IMG/VR virus record: IMGVR_UViG_3300022562_001344
Span: 1-64,000 of that record
Source of the DNA: a virus
Direction: 5' to 3' (one strand)
Length of the DNA: 64,000 nt
Below, one piece after another: positions 50,409 to 58,863 of this stretch; position 1 is the first letter of the stretch, and each line of letters begins with the position of its first letter. A program made the translations under genes and the position numbers. The notes beneath the pieces were generated by a model, which was not told the origin of the DNA, did no database searches, and worked only from the letters and a program-made list of their open reading frames with translations.

Positions 50409-51305
50409 ATGGTGGCAGGAAACTTCGGAGTTCAGGTCGTCGACAACTCCATCAAGGAGCAGATCGTCGACCGCTTCATCGGGTCACCCGCGGGCCGTCG
50501 CCGGCTCGCCGCCTCGATGATTCAGCCGCTCCGTGAGCGGCGAGACTACTCGTCCGTCGGCCGCAAGACCTTCTTGGTCGAGCAGCTCCCGGACGGTGCG
50601 CTTCCGATCTACGACAAGGACCCGGACGTCATCGCGTACGTGATCGGCGAAGAGGGCGAGAGCATCACCGCGGTCATGAAGCCGCGGCGCGTGATCTTCC
50701 CGCTCTTCGAGATCGCAGCGTTGCCCAAGGCTCCGCTGACGCAGATCAAGGAGCGCCGGTACGACCTCCTCAAGCGTATGCAGGACCTCGGCAAGGCGCA
50801 GATCCAGGCTGCCGAAGACGACCGCGTCTTCAGCATCATGGACGCCATTGCGGTGAACGGCTTCGACTCGCTCCCGGGCGGGACGAACCCGGACATCCCG
50901 GTGGTGGCGCCGATCTCGCCGGCCGTCCTCGCGGACGCCTTCGCGGAGATCGAGTTCCACGACCTCAGGGTCGCTCGCGTTTACATGAACGCGAGGGACT
51001 ACGCCGACATCCGCAAGTTCGGCCGCGACGTTCTCGACATCGAGAGCCAGGCCACCTTGTGGAAGACCGGCATGATGAGCACGGGCTGGAACGCCCAGTT
51101 CATCGTGTCGCGTCTCGTCCCGGCCGGCGTGGTCTACTGCTGCTGCGAGCCCGAGATGTTCGGTCGGATCCCGGTCCGCACCGAGCTCACGGTCCTCAGC
51201 GCGGACAACCCGGAGGAGCGCACCATCGGATTCAGCATGTTCGAGAACTTGGGCATCGGCGCCTACAACCCCCGTGGGTTGGTGCGTCTGATCGTCACTC
51301 GCTGA
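50409..51305 (+). CDS. major capsid protein (HK97-fold candidate)
   Basis: 298 residues. Segments typical of HK97-type capsids include an N-terminal helix, an E-loop-like strand pair (TFLVEQLPDGALPIYDKD), a long spine helix region (RRYDLLKRMQDLGKAQI), and the P-domain end IGAYNPRGLVRL. GAAAGGAG precedes the ATG by about five bases, one of the strongest ribosome sites in the window. Follows scaffold candidate and is followed by a strong hairpin. Length fits short-form capsid proteins. Confidence 0.75.
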   Translation: MVAGNFGVQVVDNSIKEQIVDRFIGSPAGRRRLAASMIQPLRERRDYSSVGRKTFLVEQLPDGALPIYDKDPDVIAYVIGEEGESITAVMKPRRVIFPLFEIAALPKAPLTQIKERRYDLLKRMQDLGKAQIQAAEDDRVFSIMDAIAVNGFDSLPGGTNPDIPVVAPISPAVLADAFAEIEFHDLRVARVYMNARDYADIRKFGRDVLDIESQATLWKTGMMSTGWNAQFIVSRLVPAGVVYCCCEPEMFGRIPVRTELTVLSADNPEERTIGFSMFENLGIGAYNPRGLVRLIVTR

Positions 51306-51326
51306 TCGAGCATCTGACTGAAGGTC

Positions 51327-51366
51327 CGTTTGAGCCCTGCTGGCGTAAGTCGGTGGGGCTCAAACG
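51327..51366. terminator. 11-bp perfect hairpin after the capsid gene
   Basis: CGTTTGAGCCC, 18-base loop, GGGCTCAAACG. It lies between the convergent capsid and HNH genes and can act in both directions, though no T-run follows it on either strand. Confidence 0.65.
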
Positions 51367-51374
51367 TATCCGGG

Positions 51375-51944
51375 TCAGAACTTCCCCTTGAACCCCTTCG
51401 GACCGCGGACTCCGATGATCCCGGGGAGCCCCTTCCCCTTCGGAGGCCTCGTCCCTGCCTTCGGAGCCGCGTAGGAGGCCTGCCCTCGCGTCTTTCTCTT
51501 GTGGCACTTGACGCATAGCGTCTGTATGCCCTCGAGCCCGCACAGCCCGCCCCCTTCGGCCACGGGCTTGATGTGGTCCGCCTGCCACAGGGACTTCTTC
51601 GCCTCAGACGCCGTCAGGTCCAGGGACTTCAGGAGGGCGGCGTAGGCGGGGTTCCTGGCGTCCCCCGCGGACCTGAGCGCGTCCTCCAGCGCTATCCGCT
51701 GGAGGCGCGTGTCCACCCCGCACGACGCGCACTTCCCGAGGTCCCTCTCGTACACCTTCTCTCGCAGGTACCTGACGCTCGACCGGAGTTTCCACTCGTG
51801 GACGTGGGCGTCCGAGCAGAACGTCCGGCGCGGCGGGCGCACTTCTTCCCCGCACCAGCGGCACAGCCTGAACCCGTTCGGCCCCCGCAGCCCCCGGATC
51901 TTGCGTTCGTTGTCCTTCAAGCTGTTCCGCCGCTTGAGGCCCAT
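51375..51944 (-). CDS. HNH endonuclease, free-standing
   Basis: 189 residues. N-terminal CRWCGEEV...CSDAHVHEW zinc site, then KCASCG, the HNH core WQADHIKPVAEGG and the zinc-holding TLCVKCHKRKT. Such genes are often mobile (homing) and inserted beside essential phage genes, here just behind the major capsid gene on the opposite strand. The tail has a Pro/Gly/Lys-rich stretch. The usual Asn before TLC is not present in its normal position (LEGIQTLC), so activity is uncertain. Confidence 0.8.
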   Translation of the reverse strand: MGLKRRNSLKDNERKIRGLRGPNGFRLCRWCGEEVRPPRRTFCSDAHVHEWKLRSSVRYLREKVYERDLGKCASCGVDTRLQRIALEDALRSAGDARNPAYAALLKSLDLTASEAKKSLWQADHIKPVAEGGGLCGLEGIQTLCVKCHKRKTRGQASYAAPKAGTRPPKGKGLPGIIGVRGPKGFKGKF

Positions 51945-52015
51945 GACGTACCCTACGGAATCGCGAGTTTTGTTTGACCTCCGGACGTCTGCCCCTCTTA
52001 TGCTCCATAGCAGGC

Positions 52016-54781
52016 ATGGGGATCTCCCTAGATAGAGCCGCCCGGGCTCTCATGGATGCACCTGATGTCGCCAAGGCTGCCCGGGCCCTCATAGATGGGT
52101 TTGACGTCGTCAAGGCTGCCCGAGTGCGTGCCGCCTGGTCTCCGGTCTCCGTCCGCGTCGCCGTCCGTTTCTTGGAGGCCGCTAAGGTTGATGACCTGAT
52201 AGCCGCCAATCCGGACCTGGAGTATGAGATTAGGGAGCTCTCCGAGGAGGATCCGTCCAAGAAGGGTAAGTACCTCGAGTGGAGCGTCAAGCAGTTGAAG
52301 ATGAAAGCCAAAATGGAGGACTTGGTTCCGACCATTCGGGCGTTTCACGAAAACCAGCCGAGGTTCGAGAAGAAAGACATCAATCAGTACAAGACACTGA
52401 AGGAGCTCGAGGACGCGGTCAAGGCCCTCCCGGAGTCGAAAACCAAGGAGAAAGCCCGGGTGAAGTCCGAAGGGTCCAAAAAACTATGGGAGAACGACAC
52501 CCACGCTCTGTTCAGGATCGAGACCCGCGACGCCTGCATCCAATATGGGAAGGGCACCAAGTGGTGCATAACCATGAGGGCGCACAACTACTGGGAGTCG
52601 TACAAGAGCGGCAATAACGTCTTTTACTTCTTGATCGACAAGAGGCAGTCCGAGCCCGAGAAGGAGAGCGATAACTTCTCTGACGTCAAGAGCCCTAACC
52701 AGTATTCGAAGATCGCGTGGGCCGTCCGCAGAAATATGGAGGACAACAGCGTTGAAAGCGTCACGATCTTCGATGCCAGAGACAAGGTGATCAATAAGCG
52801 GACCATCCCGGGTATACCGGAGTTCGCCCAGATCAATCAGATGGTCATTGATGACGCACCGAACGCTCCGGACGGACCTATCGTCTCCATGCGGAAGGGT
52901 ACCATCACACCCAAGGAGCTCTACGATTACCTGTCAGTCCTGGACTCTCAGACCTTGATCGCCAACATTCAGTATGTGCAGTCCAGTGAACAAAACGACC
53001 CGGTTCTGTTCAAGATCCTGGATCTGAAGAAGGACGGCCTGTCGGAGCGCGGCATCTTGGCGATTTTGGATCGTGTCAAAGGAGGGACGTCGGAGGCGGA
53101 CGAATTCTTCTTGAAGCTCGCCAGGGAGGGCGTGAAGATCAACCTTGATCGTGTGCAACAGGGACCCGAGTTTGATGAGATTTTGAAAATTCGCATGGAG
53201 GGCGAGCCTGACTTTCTTGGCGTCCACACCAATGCCAAATATATCGCCAAGATCTCGGACGATGGGCTTCGCGAGAAGCTCGCCGATAAGTATAAGGGCC
53301 GGATGGCGGAGCTTGGAATCATCAAAGATAAGGACGCCCTGGAGAAGTTTCTTCACGACGAGGATCCGAAAGTTCGTGAGTCCACGATCAGAGGTTTGCA
53401 GACTTTCCAAGTCGACATGCTCGGCAACATCCTCAAAATGGTGGACGACCCGGACCCGTTGGTTCGGAAGGCGTTGGCCGACGTCCCGGCTTGGGCCTGG
53501 AAGAAATCTGATGTGCCCCCGGAGCAGCTCCATGAGGTCCTCGTGAAGCTCCTACACGACGAGGATCACGGTGTTGTGGAGAGCGCTGTCAACGGCGACC
53601 TCTCAAAGGTCGACCACGAAATCCTCAGGAAGATTTCGAAGCATCCGAGCGAGAAGGTTCGGGCGAAGTTCCACTCCAACCCGCAAGTCGACGAGGGCCT
53701 GAAGCCCATGAACGACGAGTCAGACGTCGTCAGGCGGTCGATCATCAATCACCGGAAGCTGAGTCAAGACCAGCTCGACCGGATGGCGAAGAGCGAGGAC
53801 GTGAACGACAGGAAGCTCGCCCTCAACTATGTCCAGGAGAAGGGGTATGGCCCGAGCGGCAACTGGACATCTTCTGGGGCAAAGAATGTTCGTGAGTTCG
53901 CGAGCAGGCTCTTGAAGGACGCCGATCCCGGGGTTCGGATGTTGGCCAACGAGGTCATGTTCATATATGGTGGTCGATACGACACGACGGGCTTCGAAAA
54001 CTCAACTAACCCGACTGTGGTTCAGGAGTGGATTGGAATAGACCCCGAGCGGGCGAAGTCCGCGTTGGAAAAGCCGCCCTCGCAGCTCAACGAGGGAGGA
54101 GTCGACAGAATTCAGTCTTATGCCAAGACTGTGCTCGCTGTCAACGAGCTCATGGGTTATCTGTCGGGGAAGAGGGACGACCTGCCGGAGATGCCGAACA
54201 GGAGTTTGTCGACGGTGACGACCTTGCTTCCGAAGGAGTATTTGCCAAAGCTGCTTGAGAAACTCCCGTTCCCTAATATGGAGCAGTGGTCATATTATGG
54301 GGTCTTTGAGGACCTTGCCAAGAGAATGGACAGCAAGTACGCGATGGAGATTTTGACGAAGATTCCAAACCCGTACTATGCTCCTACGGCCGTCACCGCG
54401 CTGTTCAAGAAGCTTAGTCAGGACGACATCCGGAAATTCATCGACTCCGACAGCACTATAATCCGGCTGACCGTGGCCCGTCGCATTGACAAAGCGCACC
54501 TCCCGGAGTTGATGGACGACACGGATAACGAGATCCGCAGAGTCGTGGCCGAGAGGATAGACCCGGAGCACTTGCCGAAGATGATGAAGGACACCGATCC
54601 GAAGGTCCGGAGGCGGGTGGCCGAGAGGATCGCCCCGGAATACCTCGAGCAAATGCGGAAGGACAAGAGCATCAAGGTCCGGGGCATTGTCAAGGAGCGC
54701 CTCGGACTGGCGAGCCTCAGCACGCGCGAGCTATTGGCGACCGTGTACCTGGTGGCCGAGGGCTTCTGTTCGCCTTACTAA
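52016..54781 (+). CDS. large HEAT-repeat protein with a GTKWCIT domain, 921 aa
   Basis: ATG 52016 (the track start at 51974 precedes a less likely leader). Residues 30-150 are helical. About residue 180-290 holds a domain with YGKGTKWCIT and FYFLIDKR, a pattern I know from phage proteins of unknown role. From about residue 440 follow roughly ten HEAT/EZ-HEAT-like helices with the motif DPxVR (DEDPKVRES, DPDPLVRKA, DTDNEIRRV, DTDPKVRRR). HEAT repeats bind protein partners. The gene is clearly richer in A+T than its neighbours and lies next to an HNH gene, so it was probably acquired. Its role, for example in defence or counter-defence, is unproven. Confidence 0.7.
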   Translation: MGISLDRAARALMDAPDVAKAARALIDGFDVVKAARVRAAWSPVSVRVAVRFLEAAKVDDLIAANPDLEYEIRELSEEDPSKKGKYLEWSVKQLKMKAKMEDLVPTIRAFHENQPRFEKKDINQYKTLKELEDAVKALPESKTKEKARVKSEGSKKLWENDTHALFRIETRDACIQYGKGTKWCITMRAHNYWESYKSGNNVFYFLIDKRQSEPEKESDNFSDVKSPNQYSKIAWAVRRNMEDNSVESVTIFDARDKVINKRTIPGIPEFAQINQMVIDDAPNAPDGPIVSMRKGTITPKELYDYLSVLDSQTLIANIQYVQSSEQNDPVLFKILDLKKDGLSERGILAILDRVKGGTSEADEFFLKLAREGVKINLDRVQQGPEFDEILKIRMEGEPDFLGVHTNAKYIAKISDDGLREKLADKYKGRMAELGIIKDKDALEKFLHDEDPKVRESTIRGLQTFQVDMLGNILKMVDDPDPLVRKALADVPAWAWKKSDVPPEQLHEVLVKLLHDEDHGVVESAVNGDLSKVDHEILRKISKHPSEKVRAKFHSNPQVDEGLKPMNDESDVVRRSIINHRKLSQDQLDRMAKSEDVNDRKLALNYVQEKGYGPSGNWTSSGAKNVREFASRLLKDADPGVRMLANEVMFIYGGRYDTTGFENSTNPTVVQEWIGIDPERAKSALEKPPSQLNEGGVDRIQSYAKTVLAVNELMGYLSGKRDDLPEMPNRSLSTVTTLLPKEYLPKLLEKLPFPNMEQWSYYGVFEDLAKRMDSKYAMEILTKIPNPYYAPTAVTALFKKLSQDDIRKFIDSDSTIIRLTVARRIDKAHLPELMDDTDNEIRRVVAERIDPEHLPKMMKDTDPKVRRRVAERIAPEYLEQMRKDKSIKVRGIVKERLGLASLSTRELLATVYLVAEGFCSPY

Positions 54782-54794
54782 CCTGACTTCGGTG

Positions 54795-54800
54795 TAGGTT
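54795..54800 (+). promoter_or_regulatory. GTAGGTT leaderless-type promoter
   Basis: G-TAGGTT, then CTGCC, then ATG 54806, 14 bases after the stop of the HEAT gene. Confidence 0.6.
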
Positions 54801-54805
54801 CTGCC

Positions 54806-55087
54806 ATGGCAACGTCACGTCGTAGCGGCCAGCGGAATCCTGCCATTGGCCAGGAACCTGGGATTTCCCTCATCAATCTCACGAAGGACCTCAAGAAGTT
54901 CGTCCGCATGGACTTCGGGGGCCGGGACCAAGACCGGGTCATCGCCAATCGGCTTCGGGAGGACGGGATCCCGGTGAACCCGGACACCGTCGCAGCCTAC
55001 CGCTCCGGCGCCCTGCGTACCAGGGACACGATCAAAAGGTACTTCGGCCCCCGTTTCGACCAGATCCGGGCCACGATCGGCTTCTGA
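54806..55087 (+). CDS. hypothetical protein, 93 aa
   Basis: Small basic protein. DFGGRDQDRVIANRLREDG followed by VNPDTVAAYRSG has the look of a helix-turn-helix and could bind DNA. Leaderless-type promoter five bases upstream. First gene of the run of small genes after the HEAT gene. Confidence 0.6.
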   Translation: MATSRRSGQRNPAIGQEPGISLINLTKDLKKFVRMDFGGRDQDRVIANRLREDGIPVNPDTVAAYRSGALRTRDTIKRYFGPRFDQIRATIGF

Positions 55088-55092
55088 CTCGT

Positions 55093-55389
55093 TTGGAGAC
55101 CAGGGACGTACAGAAGAAAGGCTTCCACGAGAGGTTCCACATCGACTCTCGCAAGCGGAAGTGGCTCTTCCTGCAGAGGGGGAAGCTCACGGACGAGGCC
55201 GGTCCGAACAGCGCCGGCCGCGCGTGGAACGAGGGGAAGCTTGTCTGGATCTGCACCTCGTGCGGTGGCGTCGAGCCCGTTAGGTACGACTACCTCGTCC
55301 ACGACGAGGCCACGGTCCCGGACCCTACAGAGCAGCTCGACGCCCACGACTGCGACCTCGAGAGGATCCGTCAGGTGATGGATGCCTGA
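55093..55389 (+). CDS. hypothetical protein with CxxC, 98 aa
   Basis: Starts at TTG 55093, since no ATG or GTG fits. Contains WICTSCGG and a later Cys. Overlaps the next gene by eight bases. Unknown function; similar small zinc-type proteins are common in this section. Confidence 0.55.
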   Translation: METRDVQKKGFHERFHIDSRKRKWLFLQRGKLTDEAGPNSAGRAWNEGKLVWICTSCGGVEPVRYDYLVHDEATVPDPTEQLDAHDCDLERIRQVMDA

Positions 55390-55633
55390 TTTCCCGGACC
55401 CGGGCGTCCCGCGTCTGTCCCGGGAACAGGTGGACCTCGTCCTCCAAGCCGGCCTCCAGAAGAAGACCCGGAGGAACTCGGCCCGCGGATACCTCGTCGG
55501 GACCGTTTTTAGGGAGTCCGAGGGCCTGTTCGTTGTCTACGAGAAGCACCTGAGCATCGGGACCAGCTCCACTTACTATTTGTGCCGGCTTCCGCCGGAC
55601 CTCGAGGCTCTGGTCGAGGTGATGGGGTCCTGA
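55382..55633 (+). CDS. hypothetical protein, 83 aa
   Basis: Mixed small protein, ATG 55382 inside the end of the previous gene. Beta-rich end (GLFVVYEKHLS, YYLCRLP). Its stop lies four bases before the TACGGT box of the next gene. Confidence 0.55.
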   Translation: MPDFPDPGVPRLSREQVDLVLQAGLQKKTRRNSARGYLVGTVFRESEGLFVVYEKHLSIGTSSTYYLCRLPPDLEALVEVMGS

Positions 55634-55637
55634 TCTG

Positions 55638-55658
55638 TACGGTGCTGCATGCAGCACC
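55638..55658 (+). promoter_or_regulatory. GTACGGT box with an 18-bp palindrome over the start codon
   Basis: G-TACGGT (55638-55643) is followed by GCTGC and ATG 55649. The palindrome GGTGCTGCATGCAGCACC (55641-55658) covers the end of the box and the first codons, so a bound protein or a hairpin at the 5' end of the mRNA could block expression. Confidence 0.6.
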
Positions 55659-56128
55659 CGCTTCACGTCGGCCAGGTCTTCCGTTGTCCGAAGTTCCGTT
55701 CCCTCGTCCACGAGATCGACCGGGACGCGAGCCCTCCGAAGCTCGATAAGACGCGCCTGCATTTCGACTCTCCTGCGACCGTCCGCATCCCGTGGACCGA
55801 GAAGGGTCCGGACGGATGGGAGCGCAAGCATGAACACCGCGTGGAGGTCCTTGTCGAGGACCCCGAAAGTCTCGCATGGGAGAGCTTCACGGTCACTGAG
55901 GTGGACCTGACCGGCGGGGGCAACGGGCATGGCCCGAATGACGTCTACCCTGACGGACATCGGGTCACCGCTCGCGGCACCTCCGGACGGACAGTCCGCT
56001 TTTACCAGACTGGGTGTTTCACCGGGATCGTCAAGCCGGAGGACGTGGAGCTCCTCGATGGGCCTCCGGACGTCCCCGGCCGGTGGAGGAAGGTCTTCAC
56101 CGCCGAGTACGAGACCCAAGCGCCGTAG
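55649..56128 (+). CDS. hypothetical protein, 159 aa
   Basis: Strand-rich protein without a known domain. The first codons are inside the 18-bp palindrome. The region VRIPWTEKGPDGWERK suggests a small beta-barrel. Expressed from its own leaderless-type promoter. Confidence 0.6.
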   Translation: MQHPLHVGQVFRCPKFRSLVHEIDRDASPPKLDKTRLHFDSPATVRIPWTEKGPDGWERKHEHRVEVLVEDPESLAWESFTVTEVDLTGGGNGHGPNDVYPDGHRVTARGTSGRTVRFYQTGCFTGIVKPEDVELLDGPPDVPGRWRKVFTAEYETQAP

Positions 56129-56165
56129 GTCTCGGTATGGCTCCTTTATCGTAGCCGGAGGCGAG

Positions 56166-56450
56166 ATGTCCCAGATAGCGAAGCGAGTCGCGGCCAGGTT
56201 CCTCGAGGGAGAGGACGTCCAGAAACCGAGCCCCGGCGAGGTCCTTTCCGCCGTTACGGAGGTGCAGAGAGTGCTGCACCAGGTCGTGAGGAAGCACGTC
56301 GTCCCGGATGACGCGACCCCGGACGAGAAGCGAAGGCTTGGCGCGATCCTCGCCAGCGTCAAGGCCATGTACGACAGGTCCGAGGAAGTACGCCTCGATC
56401 TGGACGAGTGGCTTATCGACTACGGGGAGGCCAGGAAGGCTCGTCCGTAG
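56166..56450 (+). CDS. hypothetical helical protein, 94 aa
   Basis: ATG 56166 has GGAGG upstream. Short helices with a basic first part (QIAKRVAARFLEG), typical of the window's virion-type N-termini, then VQRVLHQVVRKHVV. Ends eight bases before the next gene. Confidence 0.6.
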   Translation: MSQIAKRVAARFLEGEDVQKPSPGEVLSAVTEVQRVLHQVVRKHVVPDDATPDEKRRLGAILASVKAMYDRSEEVRLDLDEWLIDYGEARKARP

Positions 56451-56453
56451 GTC
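56448..56453 (+). promoter_or_regulatory. near-consensus GTAGGTC box
   Basis: G-TAGGTC (last base C instead of T), then TCGTC and ATG 56459; a weak member of the leaderless promoter set. Confidence 0.35.
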
Positions 56454-56458
56454 TCGTC

Positions 56459-56758
56459 ATGTACGGGATTCAGGGGAGCGTTAGGGTAATCGGCTGCAAC
56501 TTCAACCTGCGGAGCGGCGGTTCCATGGGTCTATACGACATCGTTGTGCCGGACGGCCTGGATGTTCTGATCAAGGATGAGCGCTTCACTGGTCCCCTCC
56601 GTGTCGGTTCTTCGCTTGCCGCGGCCTTACTTAAGATGCGCGGGTCAGTCCGTCTCGGCCCCTGCCCGAAATGTGAGTTCCTCTGTCTTTACAGGGACGG
56701 CCTCGTCGTCCCGCACCCGGAGGAGGAGTGTATCGTGGCCCAGATCATGGAGTGCTGA
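56459..56758 (+). CDS. hypothetical protein with cysteines, 99 aa
   Basis: GPCPKCEFLCLYRDG and a final EEEC...C give a zinc-type set. Beta-rich beginning. Unknown role. Ends next to the GTG of the following gene. Confidence 0.55.
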   Translation: MYGIQGSVRVIGCNFNLRSGGSMGLYDIVVPDGLDVLIKDERFTGPLRVGSSLAAALLKMRGSVRLGPCPKCEFLCLYRDGLVVPHPEEECIVAQIMEC

Positions 56759-56759
56759 C

Positions 56760-56936
56760 GTGGCTATCTTCAAGTCCGTGGATTACGAGGAGGTCGTCTT
56801 CACCTGCCCGAGGTGTGAGGCCGAGGTCTTCGCCACTATCCCGAACGACATCGAGTCTGCGATCACCTGCAAGGGGTGCGGAGTGACCCTCCACATAGAC
56901 CTGGACGCCGCCGAGGAGATCGAGAAGCCGAACTGA
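56760..56936 (+). CDS. small zinc-ribbon protein, 58 aa
   Basis: GTG 56760. CPRCEAEV and CKGCGV form a classic four-cysteine zinc ribbon. Its stop overlaps the next ATG (TGATG). Probably a nucleic-acid or protein-binding module. Confidence 0.6.
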   Translation: MAIFKSVDYEEVVFTCPRCEAEVFATIPNDIESAITCKGCGVTLHIDLDAAEEIEKPN

Positions 56937-57163
56937 TGGCCTACGCAGTCATCTGCCCGGACGACGTGGATAGGCTCCACACCCAGTGGTACGACGTCAA
57001 CCAGGCCGCCTTTGACGCGGCCTACTTCTCCCGGCGGACTCCGTGCGATGACTGGTCCGGCATCAAGGGATGCCCTGGCGGGATCCACACGTTCAGGGAT
57101 CCGATGGCCCTCACGGACGACCCGGAACTTCCGCTGGCTTGGGCCGTCGACGTCCCGACGTAA
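56936..57163 (+). CDS. hypothetical protein, 75 aa
   Basis: Small acidic protein with two cysteines (TPCDDW, KGCPGG). Starts in the previous stop; the TAA stop overlaps the TAAGGT promoter box of the next gene. Function unknown. Confidence 0.55.
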   Translation: MAYAVICPDDVDRLHTQWYDVNQAAFDAAYFSRRTPCDDWSGIKGCPGGIHTFRDPMALTDDPELPLAWAVDVPT

Positions 57164-57166
57164 GGT
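57161..57166 (+). promoter_or_regulatory. GTAAGGT leaderless-type promoter
   Basis: G-TAAGGT, then GGAGT, then GTG 57172. The GGAG could also serve as ribosome site. Confidence 0.55.
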
Positions 57167-57171
57167 GGAGT

Positions 57172-57714
57172 GTGGACCTCGAGACTGCCTCTGCGGGATA
57201 TCTGGAAGCCTTTAGGAGGAAGAGTAGGCTCGGAGGCACTCTAGCCCGGCTCAGGCGGGAGCTTGAGGAATTCGAGATACATTTTTCGAATGCTGAGAAG
57301 GATGTCGAGCGCTTCGACAAGGCTCGCAAAGCCGCCGGATGGCGGCCTCCGACGCCCCATCAGTGGGTGATGCGCAAGACTCGGAGGAAGGGGAAGGAAG
57401 GCTTCTTGGTCAGCTGCGGCCGGTGCGGGACCAAGATCTTCATGCCAAAGATACCGGACGCCAAGACCGAATTCAGTGAATTCCAGCGAGACATCCGGAT
57501 CGTGATGCACTTCGTGGACAAGACGCTCAAGATGCCGGAGGCGTTCTACAAGTCCATGTCCATTCCGTCCGACAGTGAGCACTTTCCGGACGGGGATATC
57601 GGCCTGCACGGGCGTCTCTCCAAGGAGTGCGACCTCGTCATTAGGCTCCCGGAGCTCCTGAAGGACTTCCACCTCCACGGGCCTAAGAGGCCGGCCGATG
57701 AGGAGTTCCAGTAG
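57172..57714 (+). CDS. hypothetical protein with CxxC, 180 aa
   Basis: Helical coiled-coil start (LARLRRELEEFEIHFSNAEKD, shortened here), then VSCGRCGTKIFMPK, a zinc knuckle. The longer frame from 57070 overlaps the previous gene. Function unknown. Confidence 0.6.
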   Translation: MDLETASAGYLEAFRRKSRLGGTLARLRRELEEFEIHFSNAEKDVERFDKARKAAGWRPPTPHQWVMRKTRRKGKEGFLVSCGRCGTKIFMPKIPDAKTEFSEFQRDIRIVMHFVDKTLKMPEAFYKSMSIPSDSEHFPDGDIGLHGRLSKECDLVIRLPELLKDFHLHGPKRPADEEFQ

Positions 57715-57736
57715 TAACCCGGAAGGGAGCTGCTGG

Positions 57737-57946
57737 ATGAGGGAGACGAGAAAGTACGGGCGCCCGTACGAGGCGCCCGCCATGGAAGCGTTCCGCTACC
57801 GCGCGATCGAGCTTGGCCACGACCTGCGCCTGTGCTGCCGGTGCCTTCAGGGACGCCGGCGCTGCATGGACTCCAGGAGGAACGTCCACGCCGACAGGTC
57901 CTGGAAGGCGCACCGCCGGACCAGGTGGCGTACTGTCCCCCGGTGA
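57737..57946 (+). CDS. small basic protein with cysteines, 69 aa
   Basis: Arginine-rich (RRNVHADRSWKAHRRTR) with LCCRCLQG. May bind nucleic acid. ATG 57737 has GGGAG ten bases upstream. Stop overlaps the next GTG start. Confidence 0.5.
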   Translation: MRETRKYGRPYEAPAMEAFRYRAIELGHDLRLCCRCLQGRRRCMDSRRNVHADRSWKAHRRTRWRTVPR

Positions 57947-58239
57947 GGGAGCATCGTTGGAGCGCGGATCCAGATAGGGATGGGATCCTTGTTTGCTCCG
58001 AATGCGGGGAGTGGTGCTGGCCCGGGATGGGCGTTAAGGGGTACTACCACATGCACGGCCGAGACAGCGAGACGGGCTTCGGCTACTCATGGTTCATCTA
58101 TGGACCGAAGCCGGATTTCGAGGGTGTCCGATGGCCTGGCAAATCCAAGCCCGTCGGCATATCGGTAATCGAGAAGCGCACCACTCCCGTGTCAACTTCG
58201 TGCGACGAGTACCTGGTTAGTGGGATCATGGCTGAATAG
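57943..58239 (+). CDS. hypothetical protein with CxxC, 98 aa
   Basis: VCSECGEWCWPG is a likely metal-binding knuckle, followed by a Gly/Tyr/Trp-rich segment (GYYHMHGRD, GYSWFIYG). GTG 57943 overlaps the previous stop (GTGA). Confidence 0.55.
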   Translation: MREHRWSADPDRDGILVCSECGEWCWPGMGVKGYYHMHGRDSETGFGYSWFIYGPKPDFEGVRWPGKSKPVGISVIEKRTTPVSTSCDEYLVSGIMAE

Positions 58240-58256
58240 ATCCTCCCTTCGCGCTG

Positions 58257-58262
58257 TATTCT
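58257..58262 (+). promoter_or_regulatory. GTATTCT leaderless-type promoter
   Basis: G-TATTCT, then six bases, then ATG 58269. No ribosome-binding site. Confidence 0.55.
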
Positions 58263-58268
58263 GCGTCC

Positions 58269-58775
58269 ATGGCTGAAATGACGATCTCCCAGGCCCTCCG
58301 CAGGATCAAGAAGTTGAAGGGCCAGCTCGCCGAAAACCTGATCCGGTCGCAGGCCGGCGTATCCTACCGGGTGGGCGCCCCTCCTGCTTTCGCGTTTACA
58401 GCGTCTGTTCAGAAAGCGGACGCAATTCGCCAGGAGCTCGTCCAGCTCGAGTCCCGTCTCGCTGTTACGAACGCGACGGCTCGGATCGATTTCCACGGAG
58501 ACTGTCCTACCATCGCGTTTGCTATTCGTCAGCTTCAGGAGCTGAAGAGCCAGATTGCTTGGTACAGGGCCTTGCCCGTCCGGGCACACGAGGAGACGTC
58601 CGAGGAGACCTGGGACTACGACGAGGGAGGGAAGCACGTCCGGACGCAGGTTCCGTGGAAGTGCGACCTTCCTGAGGAGAAGCGGGCCACCGTTGTGGAC
58701 GACCTTCAGGACCAATTCGACCGCCTCAACGACGCGGTCGAGAGGGCAAACCACGCCACGGTTCTCATGGCGTGA
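58269..58775 (+). CDS. DIP1984 (septicolysin-like) family candidate, 168 aa
   Basis: The sequence pattern (TISQALRRIKKLKGQLAENL, then IRQELVQLESRLAVTN and AIRQLQELKSQIAWYR) resembles the helical DIP1984 family found in bacteria and phages; its function is not established. Leaderless-type promoter six bases upstream. Last plus-strand gene before the structured gap at 58776. Confidence 0.45.
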   Translation: MAEMTISQALRRIKKLKGQLAENLIRSQAGVSYRVGAPPAFAFTASVQKADAIRQELVQLESRLAVTNATARIDFHGDCPTIAFAIRQLQELKSQIAWYRALPVRAHEETSEETWDYDEGGKHVRTQVPWKCDLPEEKRATVVDDLQDQFDRLNDAVERANHATVLMA

Positions 58776-58844
58776 AAGGACGTGGGGCAGGAGGGCGAGC
58801 GCAGGAAGACCGGCGCGCCGCCAATGGCTTCGGCCTGAGGCAGC

Positions 58845-58863
58845 ACCTCCTTTCTAAGGAGCT
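58845..58863 (+). other. 19-base copy resembling the 16S rRNA 3' end (anti-Shine-Dalgarno)
   Basis: CACCTCCTTTCTAAGGAGC, with CTCCTT and AAGGAG forming a hairpin. This matches, from memory, the end of 16S rRNA and first spacer bases in actinobacteria; the following ACAACGAACGCC also resembles mycobacterial spacer starts. Upstream bases do not match 16S. Confidence 0.45.

Noticed and set aside
58845-58863. A full 16S rRNA gene fragment
   Set aside because: Bases upstream of 58845 do not resemble 16S rRNA, so at most about 20-35 bases match; not annotated as rRNA.
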